Shown here: positions 8,997 through 20,970 of the stretch, in pieces | How positions within the stretch are numbered: position 1 is the first letter of the stretch | Layout: every line of letters begins with the position of its first letter | Assembly: GCA_963691655.1 (NCBI GenBank) | Contig: OY829326.1 | Coordinates: 84,871,235 to 84,935,234 of the forward strand | DNA from: Toxonevra muliebris | Lineage: Eukaryota > Arthropoda > Insecta > Diptera > Pallopteridae | Direction: 5' to 3' | DNA: 64,000 nt | Translations under genes and position numbers: made by a program | Notes under the pieces: model-generated | Told to the model about the DNA's origin: nothing | Database searches by the model: none | The model's input: the letters and a program-made list of their open reading frames with translations, nothing else

Positions 8997-11900
8997 AAAA
9001 TTGATAAGTAAAAAATGAAAATCCTGGTTTGTAACTAACAATGCATTGCACAAAAACTAAATATTCTAAAGGTAAAAGCTTTTATATTCTGGCTCTGGGC
9101 CCCCCCAGAAATAATATAGCAAGAAAAGTTAAGTCCAAAGAAAATGATTGATTTGAAGATTATATAAAAACTTGCATTCATTAAATAAAAAATTTGAATG
9201 TTTATTACAGCCGAAAAAATTTTAAATATGTTAAATTTAATGGGTGGCCGGGCCCCCCAGAGAATAATCCTAGTTACGCCAATGGTGGCCTGGTGGATGA
9301 GTGCTTGACTGGAGTTCCAGCGTAGGTCATTGCTATGTGGTATATCCTTTTTTAATTTGATCATCTTCGCTTTTCTCTAACATAATGCCCATACTCTTAA
9401 ATTTTTTATGCGATTGCAGAACCTTAATAACATCTTATTTGTTAGCGAATTCAATAATGACGTTTTCGATTGTTTCATTTTTGGAATGGATTTCCATTTG
9501 TAACCGCAGTTGGATTATCGGATTGTAGCGCTTCTAAACATAATAATTTTGCTTTTTCTGTTGCATTTACACCATTTTCTGTAGGCAAGTGCAGTACTAT
9601 ATTTTTTTCGTTTGCCTTCCTTTCTAATCGTGACGCTCCAGAGTTGTGCAACGCATTTCCATTTTCTGCAATTTCCCCTCGAGCAATACATTTTTCTGCT
9701 GCAGTGTTTGGATATTATTGTTAAAGTTTCCAACATCCGATATTAATACCTTTTAGTTTAGAATCCAGTATTTCTCCCATTACAGTTTTTAGGTCCATTG
9801 TAGACATGCCACCCACATTCGATTCGGGCTAGTTTTCGTTTCGGTTGCTGTGCCATCATTGAGGCTCCCTGGTTTCCAATATCTATAGACGAAATTCGCT
9901 GCATTTTGACGTTTGTAATTGTGTTTGATCTTGGTCGATAAAGCAACGCAATAGCTGATTCTGTTAATTATAATTTTTAAACAACGCTAGTTTTCGTTGG
10001 TTCTCTTTTTTTTTTTTTTTTTGCTATTTCATAAAGCTGAGAATAACGGGATCTGACAGCTGATAGAGTTCAATAACAAATAGCAACAACACACCCAACA
10101 CATATTCGTCGCAATAATAAACATACCTTAACGCACCAACAACAAATGGCAGCAATCTGAAGGGTCAAATCCAAATGGAGAAAAGGAAAGACAAAAAAAT
10201 AGGTAACGATGGCAATGAAACTCTTCCTTTCGCAAAGTCGCGAGTCCACAAAACATTATCACACTAAGCCAGTGTAGTCTCGGCCCAGTGCAAATCTTAA
10301 TTCCTCCAAAATTCGCCACTATCTCAGGAGTAGAAATTGACACATCCAATCTAATCTAAATAATGCAACTTTCGTCTGGTCATCCATTATAAATCAGTAG
10401 AAGAATATTTTATATGTTAAAACCCGATAGTCAAAACTTTGAACGCATTTTTCTAAAAACAAGATTGCATTTGCATTATGGATTAAATGACCTGTTTTGC
10501 TGTCAAAAATTAATAAAGTTATGTTATAGAAATTATATAGAATATATATTATTATAGAATTATGTTCTTTAAATTGAAAAATTTAATTTTGTTGTTTGTT
10601 TAATTGTTCTTTAAATCGAAAAAAATAACCCTTTCTAGCCCAGGGACAAAAAGGTTGTTTATTATTTGGAAAAAATTAGATATTCATGAGAGTTATTGGA
10701 AATTAGGCTAAAAATTAACCCTTTCTAGCCCACGGGCCGAAAAGGAACATTTTATTATTTGATTTAAATTTAAATGATACAAAGTTATATTAATATGAAA
10801 AACATATAAGTATGTTCACATGTACATAAAAGTGCCTCGAGTGCCATGCACAAGATTCCCAAAATATTTTAGTTTTAGCTAATACCAAAATTTTAAAAGT
10901 TGGCATAAAGTTATAAATTAAAACCAATTCCTACCTCTTTTAGGTTACAATAAACATATAAGTTTTTTCCACAATTAAATACTTACTAATAACATTTCCC
11001 TCCATATTTAACTTTTTTGATATTTTTTTCCGAACTAAAAACTTTGCTTAAAATTAAACAGCACTCGTAAATATTTTTGCAGTCACACTGTAATACTTCA
11101 ACTTTAACAGCTTGCTGCAAAACAGTTAAATATTTTTTTACAAAAACAAAATACGCAGTTTTTTAGTTCGAAGTATTTTCTGTTAAATAATAACAAAAAA
11201 ATAGTGATATCAACACACAACACATGTAAAATTTAACTTTTGGACAGCAAAAAGGCCACTTCAACTATAGTGCGTTGTAAGCAAAAAACACTCTAGTTGT
11301 GAAAAATTATATACAAAATTAAATTAATTTTTGAATTCTCAAACACTATTACGATGCCCACAAGCCCTTCGTTTTGAAGAAGCATACATAATATGATCAA
11401 CCATACTGTTTCAGCAGTACTGAACTTTACTGCTTTGTATTACTTAGTATTGTGTTTCATTCTCCGTACTAATTTAACGTAGGAAAAATGTTTTCAATTC
11501 TAATTTGCAAATGCTATACCCTTCATAAAAAAAAACAAAGCAAACAAAATATAATCGATACTTTCATATAGCCAACGAGGGAGACGGTAGACATACGGAA
11601 GCAGGAACTTCTGCTTTCCAAAGCAAGTGTTTCAAATTTTTCCTTTGCCCACGATTGACTATATCTTTTCATTGTGAAGGAGGGCTTACCACACAATTAA
11701 GGAAAATCACAATTTGAGATCGTCAGACTGCGCTTCAATATTAAAATTCAGGACTTCTTCTGAGCAACTTCTGAAATTATATCCAATTTTATATTAAAAA
11801 TACTTGATATTTTTAAAATTACAAATAGAGTTGTCAGTTTCTGTGGAGTAGCACAAGCACAATCTCTGCAATATTCAATTAACTTTATTATAATAGTCTA

Positions 11901-12217
11901 TAAACACACTGTATTAACTTTATTAACCCTCTCCTTGGCATAAATATTTTAGATGGAGCTAAAAATCTGTATATATTGTATGCTAATATAATGGTGCTAA
12001 AACCGGGAAAATAATATTGTTCTATTTGAGTTTATTAATCAATAAATTGATTTGTTGAATTCGTACATTTTTGTTCATTTTATTGATTTTTTGTGTACTT
12101 TTACAACCCTTGTACTGTTTTCTACCTTCAAGTTTGTACTGTTTTCAGTTCCAAAAAGTTAGTCCCGTTAAGAATGCGATATGTATAGTATGTTAAATTT
12201 TACATGAAAAAACTTAC
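8997..12217. other. Intron sequence with a decayed repeat and possible coding remnant
   Basis: No host exon is visible. At 9090-9270 two GGGCCCCCCAG-type motifs flank AT-rich DNA. Around 9420-9960 the minus strand is less AT-rich and holds two open pieces (9515-9736 and 9758-9946) that could be a decayed LINE ORF1; I do not recognize them. Near 10625 and 10715 the phrase AACCCTTTCTAGCCCA occurs twice. A T/A homopolymer lies at about 10007-10022. The remainder is plain AT-rich DNA. Confidence 0.4.
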
Positions 12218-12526
12218 CTTTGTGAGGGTTGTATTTAAAGTTGAATTTACACGTATGGTAATTCTATACTCCTTAACACCAAAGGCAGGCCGGTTATCAT
12301 TAACGTCAGCAATTTTAATTTTTACAACAGCAAAACCAAATTTACCGCCACTATTGGTAGCTCTTACTAAAACTTCATAATATGCCCGTTTCTCACGGTC
12401 AAATGATACTTTTGATACTATAGATCCACTTCTTTTTTCAATTTCGAAATATTCCCGCATTTCTTCAGCTACTATATCATACGATAATTCGGAAAATTTG
12501 CCAAAGTTTTGATCACTGGCTTGCAA
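12218..12526 (-). CDS. kug: Fat-like cadherin, exon 6 of window (residues 673-775)
   Basis: Exactly 103 codons, phase 0 at both ends. The acceptor is ATTTTCTAG directly before TTG CAA GCC, and the donor is AAG|GTAAGT. It completes a cadherin repeat: LQASDQNFGKFSELSYDIV, the calcium-site region FDREKRAYYEVLVRATNSG, and the linker IADVNDNRPAF. It then enters the next repeat with KEYRITIRVNSTLNTTLTK. No continuing exon is visible between 1 and 12217 on this strand, so the next intron is at least 12.2 kb. Confidence 0.88.
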
Positions 12527-12639
12527 CTAGAAAATAAAATTAATTATATTGGTTTAGCTACTGTATGCATATAAATAGGTATTGTAGATAAATTACTTTT
12601 AATCTATTAAAAGTACAATATTAATTTAGTATAGTAAAA

Positions 12640-12955
12640 ATAGTAATAGGTTAAGGCTGGAGTGGCTGTCGAGAGACACACTTAGGCCTAAACGGCCCAT
12701 TGTGATACCACATAGTTGGACCTACAGTTTAACGCCGACTCCGAACGGCAGTGTGGCAATTTCGGCTTTGTGGTTTTGCCATTACCAACCAAGATGTGTA
12801 CTTGTAAACTATCTTATAATTCTCATATACTTGATATTGATAGTGAATATAAGAAAGTTATGAAAATTAACCACCAGACGAAGACGGGAATCGAACCCGA
12901 ATCTCCCGGTTGAAAGTCTAGTGCACTATCCACTAGACTACCGAGGTCGTCAAAA
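12640..12955 (-). repeat. tRNA-derived SINE copy 1
   Basis: At 12875-12950, read on the minus strand, is a tRNA-like head with a box A (TAGTCTAGTGG), a CTTTCAA anticodon-like loop and a box B (GGTTCGATTCC). It is most like glutamate tRNA(UUC). The acceptor and anticodon stems do not pair properly, so it is not a functional tRNA. The body at 12716-12870 (CAGTTTAACGCCGACTCCGA and AATTCTCATATACTTGATAT) recurs at 32615-32735. I recall a similar body from tephritid fly genomes. Confidence 0.6.
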
Positions 12956-13389
12956 AAATAGTAACAAAAAGGGCAAGGAATTTCATGCACAAAAAAATCT
13001 AAAATATGCGCATATAATATGCACTTAAAGTTCAAAAATATGCAACTGAAACTGCAAAAAATGCACTAAAAACATTTAATATGCAATTAAAAAAAAATAT
13101 TTGGTTTTTAATTGCATATTTTCGGTAAACAAAAAAGCTAAAAATATTGTATGTAATTTAACAAAGGACTAAAACAATTCATTTTAAAATATAAAACAAA
13201 TTTGTAAAAAGCAACAAAAATGTAAAATGACCATAAGAAGTTTAACTTAAATCGCAGTTAAGTAAAAATGTAAAGGATCATGAGATAAATCTTTATTGTT
13301 GTATTGGCGTAAATAAAATATTACAATAAAATTTTTTTTAAGTTTTCAAATACAAAACTTTTCCGGTCTTAAAAAATGTTTCTATAAAG
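12956..13389. other. AT-rich intron with a hairpin
   Basis: No gene. The segment repeats ATATGCA-type words. At about 13077-13120 it contains an inverted repeat of AATATGCAATTAAAAA around a short spacer, able to form a hairpin. Confidence 0.5.
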
Positions 13390-14631
13390 AAACTACACCC
13401 AGAAAAATACCCATCTCTAGAATAAAGAAAAAGTTTCCTCAATTTAAATCCACGAAAATTTCTGTCGTTTATGTAAATTTTCCTCAAAATGAAGAAAAAT
13501 GTGCTCCTTTCATGCAGCCATGGGTTCAATTTGAAGTAAGTTGTTTCTTCATTTTTGGAAATTTAATTGCGGTGCTGCCCACCAATTGAAATCAAATCCC
13601 AAGTTTCAATGAAATTGTTAAAACTAAAATTAAAGAAAAGTAAGATAAAAAAGTAAATAAAACACAAGAAAATATGGGTGTGGTAAATGGGCATCTTCAA
13701 ATATAATTTTTTTCTAAAACTTAGTCCATACAACGCGTCTCTGCATAAAATTTTAACTCAAGAGCTTTTATGATGAATGATGAATGGACGTTTCCATAAA
13801 CCTGTTTTTTCCAAAATTTAGTCGCACCAGCATATAAAAATTCAAGCACCATTTGGCTGCAAAACAAAAGTATCAAAATACCATAAAAGAACAAATTATC
13901 TTATTTAGAATAAAATAAGGTAATTAAACTTACATACTATTTTTGCATAAAAAATGAAAATGTAAGAAAGAGACGAATATACCAAAAATGTTCTCCATAC
14001 AAAATTTTTGTATATACAAAAAACTAGCTTTACTCTTTTGGCCTTAGCAGATAATCGCGTACGCTTTGTTTTTCTTTTTAATTTTTAAGTCGGCGTCTCT
14101 ATTTCAAGCGAAAAGGTTTGTGGCTATTGATATAATTTTTGAAAAAAAAAATATATACATATATATTGTGAAAAAAATAAAATATATTCAAAAGATATAA
14201 TTTATAATTTTTTGGTGCCCATAAGGATCTTTTGATCATTACAAGGCGACGATGCCTGTAGTGTTTGTAAAAATACGTATGAATGTAAACCTTAATTCTT
14301 TTTAAAAATAAAATAATAAATGAATACAAGTAAAACAACATGATTTCTATGCCTTTTAATTAAAACAACATTGTAGAAAATATTCCATAAATTGAGGATT
14401 TCTTTTCCAAAAAGTAAATTGACTTTAATCTATGGAAAATTATTCCTCAAACTGAGGAAAATTTTACCTAAATTATATACAATTTCTCATATTTGAAAAA
14501 TATTTCCTCAATTCAAAGAAATTTTATATATCTAAACGAGGAAACCGTTTCTATGGCGCCAAATCATTCCCATTTTTCCTCAATTTTATAGCAGTTTTTC
14601 TTCGAACCAAGTAAGTTTTTCTTTGGGTGTA
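13390..14631. mobile_element. Non-autonomous TIR element with subterminal TTTCCTCAA motifs
   Basis: The ends are inverted: CTACACCCAGAAAAA at the left and TTTTTCTTTGGGTGTA at the right. Inside, short TTTCCTCAA/TTGAGGAAA words occur near both ends (about 13433, 13485, 14391, 14443, 14508, 14572), as expected for transposase-binding subterminal repeats. No transposase-like frame is present; the small open frames are AT-rich and unconvincing. The superfamily is unknown and no target duplication is clear. Confidence 0.5.
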
Positions 14632-15486
14632 CATCTACAGCTCTACATCAACAGTCGGACGATAAGAGCATATTTGAAGGCATTCCTTTATAGAACAGTT
14701 GTTTATAGAACAATTTTCCTCATTAATTTCCAAATATGGAAACTCATAATAAATGGTTTTTAAGGCGAACTTGATTCCTTTTAATAAACGAATATATATT
14801 TGGTCGATACAAGTTTTGCGCAGTGACGTTTCAAGAGGAATGATTTCATTAAACATGTTCTCAAAAAACTTCTTAATTGTGGATTATAAGATACAACGGA
14901 ATAACTGCTGAAATATAGCTTGGCATACATCCAAACAAAATATTTTAAGCCCTGCCGCTGCAGAGGTAGTAATCAAAGGCTGTATTGTTTTTCTGAGCGC
15001 CGATCATTCAATTCTTTATGTTTCTGGCTTTTCAAATGCTGGTCAACTTGGAATTTCTTTTCGCAACTCAGCAAAAAGTTATCAAAATTATTAAAAAATT
15101 AAAAATATGTATATCAAAAAAAAAAATTATATGTGAAAACATGCATTTATTGTAAAATATGCACAATTGTAAATATAGTATTATAAGCTTGCTTATAAGC
15201 ATCCTTGAAAATGCACGAAGTCGGGCGCTTATAAGCGGGTAATGCTTATATGCAAATCCCGCTTAATAGCACCCAGAGTGCTTATATACAACCCCCAGTT
15301 ATACCGAAGTTGTATGCTATTTCCATGAAAAAGCAATTTAAAAATATAATTAACAAAAACAAAGAAATACATTTGCTATTTTTTAAGAAGGAAAACATTG
15401 ACTCATAGTAAGAAAGTAATATTTGCATTTGGAATGATCGCATATTACAATGACACCGAGACCATATTGCTCATTTACTAAAAGGC
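14632..15486. other. Intron with GCTTATAAGC-like cluster
   Basis: No gene is recognized. At 15183-15297 the words CTTATAAGC, GCTTATA and AATGCTTATAT recur about seven times in roughly 110 bp. The rest is AT-rich. Confidence 0.4.
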
Positions 15487-15676
15487 TGTCATAACTCAAA
15501 AAACGCGTTTAAAGTTTTCAATTAACTCCTATTATGAAGAAAAAAGAAGAAATCTTATAACTCTCACGCGCTGAGTATACAAGATATTAATATGAAATTT
15601 TTACACAATATGAAGCGTGATATAATGAATAATTCTGCATCATTAACTCAAAATTCGTGTTTTTTGACTTATGACA
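15487..15676. repeat. Small inverted-repeat (MITE-like) element
   Basis: TGTCATAACTCAAAAAACGC at 15487-15506 is mirrored by an inverted partner at 15656-15676, with two mismatches in 21 bases. The span of about 190 bp has no coding content. It may be a MITE, or part of the Tc1-like remnant just to the right. Confidence 0.45.
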
Positions 15677-15849
15677 TATATATATTATATATTATACAAG
15701 CCCTAATCACTAATAACACGTACTGCTGGATTTGTTTCTAAATTTCAACTTTGAAGGCCATTATACGATTAAATAATAAATGAAATTTTTGTACTTTATT
15801 CGAGGATACTCATAAAACTAAGAAATAACGATTGAACACTATTAATACG

Positions 15850-15949
15850 TACAGTGCATAACAATCAACATTAATATTTTTTCGCACCTCCCCTTGCTGT
15901 TATTATGGCATACTATTAACCAGATTTTGGCGTTCACTGGGTGTTATAG
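15850..15949 (-). pseudogene. Tc1-like transposase C-terminal scrap
   Basis: The minus strand reads ITPSERQNLVNSMP immediately beside the copia 5' LTR. This matches the conserved C-terminal helix of Tc1-type transposases (compare the intact-looking equivalent at about 26830 in this window). Stops follow at once. The piece ends where copia begins. The opposite flank of copia is a LINE rather than the other half of this element. Confidence 0.5.
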
Positions 15950-16128
15950 TGTTGGAGTTTATATACTTGCTTTTTTTATATACTTGTTATATAAAGATTC
16001 CGAATAATGAAAAACATATTTTGAATTTGTTTGCCTGAATTTTTGTATGATTTGAAAAATATTTATTCACTCAAAATCGAACATTGCTCAATAAAAGACC
16101 TCTAAATAATAATTTCTTCGTCCTTACA
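15950..16128 (+). repeat. copia-type 5' LTR
   Basis: The 179-bp LTR starts TGTTGGAG and ends CCTTACA, with TG...CA termini. It matches 18679-18873 along its length except for a gap of about 15 bp near its 3' end and scattered substitutions, for example TTTATA against TTATATA. It contains AATAAA at about 16091. Confidence 0.88.
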
Positions 16129-16143
16129 AAGGTTATGGGCCAC
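16129..16143 (+). promoter_or_regulatory. copia primer-binding site
   Basis: AAGGTTATGGGCCAC directly follows the 5' LTR. GGTTATGGGCC is the copia-type primer site, matched by an internal part of initiator methionine tRNA in this superfamily. Confidence 0.7.
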
Positions 16144-16158
16144 ACGTAGAAAGAAAGG

Positions 16159-16555
16159 ATGAGTTCGTTATATAATATTGAAAAGCTTGAAGAAAGCATT
16201 TTCGACGGATGCAAGGTGCACATTCGATGCGTCCTTATTATCCTGGATTTGTGGGGCTATGTAGATGGGTCGATACAGAGACCAATGGGAAATGCTCAGG
16301 ATGACGGTGGAGACTCCACAGACTGGAAAACAAAGGACCAAAAGGCGCTATCAACAATTTTATTAAGCATGAAGCGGTCACAGTTGGGATACATCAAAAA
16401 CTGTAAAACCTCGAGAGAAGCGTGGATTGTCTTGCAACCGAAATTTTGTCCACAAGGTCCTGCAAGGAAAGTATTGTTATTCCGAAAGCTGCTTGCTGTG
16501 AAGATGACCAGACAAGCTTCCATGGCTGATCATTTACGAAATTTTTCGGATACAA
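16159..16555 (+). pseudogene. copia gag N-terminal part
   Basis: The frame starts MSSLYNIEKLEESIFDGCK and includes LGYIKNCKTSREAWIVLQP and KMTRQASMADHL, typical of the copia gag domain (UBN2/Retrotran_gag type). It breaks near 16555, where the sequence jumps into the middle of integrase. The zinc knuckle, protease and integrase finger are absent. Confidence 0.8.
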
Positions 16556-16559
16556 TGCA

Positions 16560-17329
16560 TTTTGTAGTTTTATTGCTATGGCTGAACGGCAAACAGGAAA
16601 GAAACTAAAAATTTTGCGTAGCGACAATGCTCGAGAAAATTTAAGTACGCAATTTGCGACGAATTTAGACAAGTTAGGAGTTAAGAGGCAGTTTTCAGTA
16701 GAATATACTCCGCAGCAAAATGGGGTAGCTGAAAGAGCCAATAGAACTGTTACGGAGATAGCACGGTGTTTGCTAATTGGTTTCGAGTTGCAAGAGTCAT
16801 TATGGGCAGAAGCAGTTGCTACTGCAGTTTATTTAAGGAATCGATGTTCAACTACAACAGTTGAAAATAAAACTCCGGTGGAGTATGGACTGGAATAAAG
16901 CCGACAGTTGCGCAATTGCGAACTTTTGGATGTAAAGCTATTATTTTGAATAAGAGTTCAGGTAGATCAAAGTTTCAATCGAAAGGGATTGAATGTGTGT
17001 TGACTGGGTACTTTTTAGAATCGAAAGCTTATCGATTGTATGACATAACAACGAGAAAATTATATAAGAGCCGTGACGTGAAATTTTTGAAGCATATGTA
17101 TTCTATATGTAAAGTCCTTAGATCTGGGAAAATGGTATTCAATAGTTACTTGGGTAATGATGATAAGCTAAGCCTAACCGATAATACGCTAACGGTGGCG
17201 GAGGTAATGTCACGAAATGACCATCAAATGTGGTTAGCATCAATGCGAATGGAATTTGATTCGCTTATGTCAAAAGAGACATGGATTTTAGTTGATAGAG
17301 AATTAAATGTAAATGGGTTTTTACAATAA
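16560..17329 (+). pseudogene. copia integrase C-terminal half and linker
   Basis: The frame 16578-16898 carries LRSDNARENL (second catalytic Asp) and YTPQQNGVAERANRTV (catalytic Glu). The first catalytic Asp and HHCC finger were lost in the deletion from gag. A one-base break near 16895 moves to the frame at 16916-17329 (LRTFGCKAI, GIECVLTGYFLES, then MRMEFDSLMSKETWILVDRE), which leads into RT. A further shift near 17327 ends this frame. Confidence 0.82.
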
Positions 17330-18671
17330 AGCGAGATAAGAATAGCAAAATTGATAGATATAAATCGACGTTGGTAGCAAAGGGTTGTAGTCAGAAGTAT
17401 GGAAAAAACTACTCTGAAACATTATCACGTTACACGATATTCTACGGTACGCATGATACTACCATTAGCGGCAGTACTTAAGCTACACGTACACCAACTC
17501 GACGTCACAATAGCTTACTTAAATGGCGATATTGACACAGATATATATATGGAACAGCCAGAACTTTTCGTAGATTCGAAATTTCCAAACAAGGTCTGCA
17601 AACTTCAAAAAGCATTGTCCGGGTTGAAACAGTCAGGAAGGAAATGGAACGCTAGACGATATTTTGAGGAAAATTGGGGTTTATCGTAACACAATGGATC
17701 CCTGTGCATATACGAAGCATTTAGACGAGGAAATAGTTATCCTGATTGTCTATGTTGATGACATTCTAATTGCGTGCTCAAAAGAGGAATCTTTAAAAAA
17801 TATAAAAACGGAAATTGGCACATATTTAGATATCGTCGATAAAGGTCCTGTAGGTTACTTTCTGGGGATGGAAATTGAAAGAAAATCACCTACTGGTCCA
17901 TTGACTATTTGTCAAAAGAAAAATATCATGGAATTGCTAGACGAAAATGATATGTTGAATTGCAAGAAGGTGTCAACTCCTTTGGATCCTGATCAAATTT
18001 TCAATAAATGCACTGATGGGTGTATAAACTGCAAGAAGGTTGATGAGGTTAAGTATCAATCATTTATCGGATCTTTAATGTATATTGGGTTGTGTACTCG
18101 ACCAGATATCTTGCATTCTATAAGCAAATTAGCACAGTTCAACAATAATCCTCATGTTGACCACTTAAATGCTGCGAAGCATGTGCTTAGGTATTTAAAT
18201 AATACAATTGCTGATGCTGATTGGGCCGGAAGCGCGGTGGATAGGATATCTTGCATTGGATTTGCATTCATGTTAACTGGTGCTGCAATAACGTTCGAGT
18301 CTAAGAAACAACAAACAGTCGCATTAAGCGGTACAGAATCTGAATACATAGCGATCTCTTCTGCAACGAAGGAAGTAATATATCTGCGAAATATCCTTCA
18401 GCAATTAGGCTTTGAGAAATCGGTGAGAAACGAAACAACTCTTTATGGTGACAATATTGGAGCGCAACAACTAGTGTGGAATCCAGTTTACCACTCTCGA
18501 AGCAAACACATTGATATAAAAGTTCATCATGTAAGGGAAGTGTTCCAAACTGGAATAATGACACTTAAATATGTTCTCTCGTGTGATAACACCGCTGATA
18601 TATTTACAAAATCTTTGAGTAAACTTAAACACAAAACACTTTGTACTGTAATTTGTATGGGTTTTCATTAA
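17330..18671 (+). pseudogene. copia reverse transcriptase and RNase H
   Basis: The RT runs through VAKGCSQKYGKNY (about 17371-17410), LDVTIAYLNGDID, QKALSGLKQSGRKWN and DPCAYTKH to the catalytic YVDDILIA. RNase H follows with DADWAGS, SGTESEYIAI and the C-terminal HIDIKVHHVRE and NTADIFTKSL. The last frame (17664-18671) ends 7 bp before the 3' LTR. Frameshifts at about 17327 and 17690 mean the copy cannot make a full polyprotein. Confidence 0.85.
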
Positions 18672-18678
18672 TGGGTAG

Positions 18679-18873
18679 TGTTGGAGATTATATACTTGCT
18701 TTTGTTATATACTTGTTATATACAGGTTTCGAATAATGAAAAACATATATTGAATTTGTTTGCTTGAATTTTTGTATGACTTGAAAAATATTTTTTCACT
18801 CACAATCGAACATTGCTCAATAAAAGACCTCTAAATAATAATTTTCCGGTGTTTCAATTTCTTCGTCCTTACA
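18679..18873 (+). repeat. copia-type 3' LTR
   Basis: The 195-bp LTR starts TGTTGGAG and ends TCCTTACA, the partner of 15950-16128. It has an extra TTCCGGTGTTTCAA-like stretch that the 5' LTR lacks. The flanks TATAG (left) and TAGTC (right) are not a target duplication. Confidence 0.88.
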
Positions 18874-20970
18874 TAGTCATTTGACACCGCGATGTTGTAC
18901 TCGTCTATTCTCCTAAATAGTTCACACATCGGAGATCGTATAGAAGTATCCGTCTCGTTAATGTCCGAGCCTCTTCTGGCCATTTCATCTGCTATTTCGT
19001 TCCCTTCAATATTGCTATCTATGTCCAGGAACCCAGCAGAGTGTGATCTTGTGGTGCTCAATGGCCATCAGTGAAGTACGACATTTCTTTACAATCTCTG
19101 ATTTAACTATTTTGGATTCTATTGCCTTGATTGCAGCCTGACTGTCATTCGAAATCTGAATCATACTGTCTTGAAGAAGTCGAGCTGCTCTCTCAATAGC
19201 AAAAATCTCTGACTGAAAAACGCTGCAGCTGTCAGGAAGACGATACGTCCACCTTACCGCTTCAGAGTAGAGACCAGCTCCAGTTCCATTCTCTATCTTT
19301 GAGCCATCGGTAAAGATGGTAATACCAGCATTACCTGTTACCGAACCCGACTCCCAGTCTTCCCTGGTTCGATATAGAGTTGGAATTCTAGTAATAAAAT
19401 CTAAATTTGAAGTCAAATAATCCGTGGCCACATCTAAGTCAGCTTTGATTCCATTTTGACCCCTCCTCTTTATCTCACTCAAAATTGGGGAGTGTTTATA
19501 GTTTGCTGATCTCCACATGTTGGATTCTCTTAGTCTAAGAGCTCCTTTTACGGCACAGCCTTGAACAAACACCCATAACGGTAAGAGATGAAATAATATT
19601 CAGACCTTCCTCAGGTGCACTACTTACAGCCCCTGAGATTCCCAGGCTGACAAGTCTCTGTACTTTTCCCATGCGAGCTTGGTTGCTCTTCTTACCCAAC
19701 ACCTGCCACCAGACGAGGGACCCATAGGTGATGATGGTGGGTCGAATGATTGTGATGTACATTCCATGAATTACGTACGGTCACAATCCCCATCTTTTCC
19801 CAAAGGTCTTTTTACAGGTATAGTTCTCTCTTCGATATTCCTTCTCCATTTAAGTTTTGAATCCTGAATGGTACCGAGATACCTTGCTCTCGAAGAGAGA
19901 TTCAGTGTCACTCCATTCAGCTTTGGTAAGGAAACCTTAGGTGTTTATTTATTTTAGCTCAGTATTAGCAGGATTAACTGTTAAGCCGTTCCGTCTAGCC
20001 CAGTTGGAAATTTCACCAAGTGCTGATTCCATAAGCTCACTAGTCGTTGACAAGAACTTGTCAAGGATTAAAATTGCTACATCGTCAACGTAGGCTACAA
20101 CCCTCGTTCTCTTTTCTTTGAAGGTTCGTAGAATCTCATTAACTACTAGGAGCCATAGTAGGGGTGACAACACCCCTCCTTGCGGCGTTCCCCTTGTAGT
20201 CCTCTTACTCACGGTCCCAGTACCCATAGCAATGTTAATAACTCTGCCTCTCAGTATTGCTCCAATCTATGCCACTATGGAATCCTTAACTCCTTGATCT
20301 GTCAACGCCTTACAAATGGCTTCCGTGTTTACATTATTGAAGGCTCCTTCAATGTCAAGGAAACCTACTAAAGTGTACTCTTTAAAATCCAATGACTTCT
20401 CAGTGGTACCAAACACTTCATGAAGAGCGCTATCAACGAGCGCAAGACGTCAGTGCTTGATGCCTGGACAAGATTTGCCATCTAACTTTCGATGGTAGTC
20501 AAGTCTGTGCACTCTGGAAAGTTTGTCTCTATCAAAACCTCAATAGACTCTTAGCTCGAGTCTGTCCATGAGCCATCTACCTTCCGAATGCTGCCGAGAG
20601 TTGTAGTAGTTCCAGACAGTACTTTTCGAAGTTTTAAGGCCTCATTTACAATCTCTATGGTTCCAAAGAATTGCTGCCAGGAGTCCCTTTTTGTAGCTTT
20701 AATTCTACTTTTGTACGCATTAAAACTGTCTCTATACTTATTCCAATCCTCTTCTAGCCTTGTTTGAGTTAGCCTAGCCTTGTTAAAGAGTTTTCTTGAT
20801 TTCACCATACGTTGTCCTAACTCTGCGTTCCACCAAACCGTTTTTGGTTGGGATCATGGCCTAGTTAGTGGACAAGATAGCTCAAAAGATTTAATCAATA
20901 TCCCTGTGAAACGTTCTACTACTTTGTCAATGTCAGCATTCCTTTGGCCACAATTGCGTAAATGTAAACG
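18874..20970 (-). pseudogene. LOA-type LINE ORF2: RT and RNase H, broken
   Basis: Read on the minus strand from 20970: KTVWWNAELGQRM and KSRKLFNKARL (linker after the endonuclease), RT with LVGFLDIEGAFNNVN, GTPQGGVLSPLLW and catalytic AYVDDVAIL (about 20095), then the thumb (SLVWWQVLGKK). RNase H follows with ITIFTDGSKIENG, SEIFAIERA, SNDSQAA and NEIADEMARRGS. RNase H after RT is typical of the LOA/I group in flies. A TAG replaces a Trp just before IGAILRGRVIN, and frameshifts lie near 19012 and 19550. The 3' end is cut by copia at 18874. Confidence 0.83.

Noticed and set aside
8997..12217. Possible seventh cadherin exon
   Set aside because: No minus-strand frame with cadherin motifs and flanking AG/GT was found, so the next exon must be outside the window.
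12875..12950. tRNA-Glu gene on the minus strand
   Set aside because: Boxes A and B are good, but the anticodon and acceptor stems do not pair and a SINE body follows, so it is a SINE head.
14099..14341. 80-codon minus-strand frame
   Set aside because: Tyr/Phe/Ile/Lys-only composition typical of AT-rich non-coding DNA, and it lies inside a TIR element.
18152..18668. Minus-strand frames opposite the copia RNase H
   Set aside because: Shadow frames of the plus-strand copia domain, which has clear motifs.
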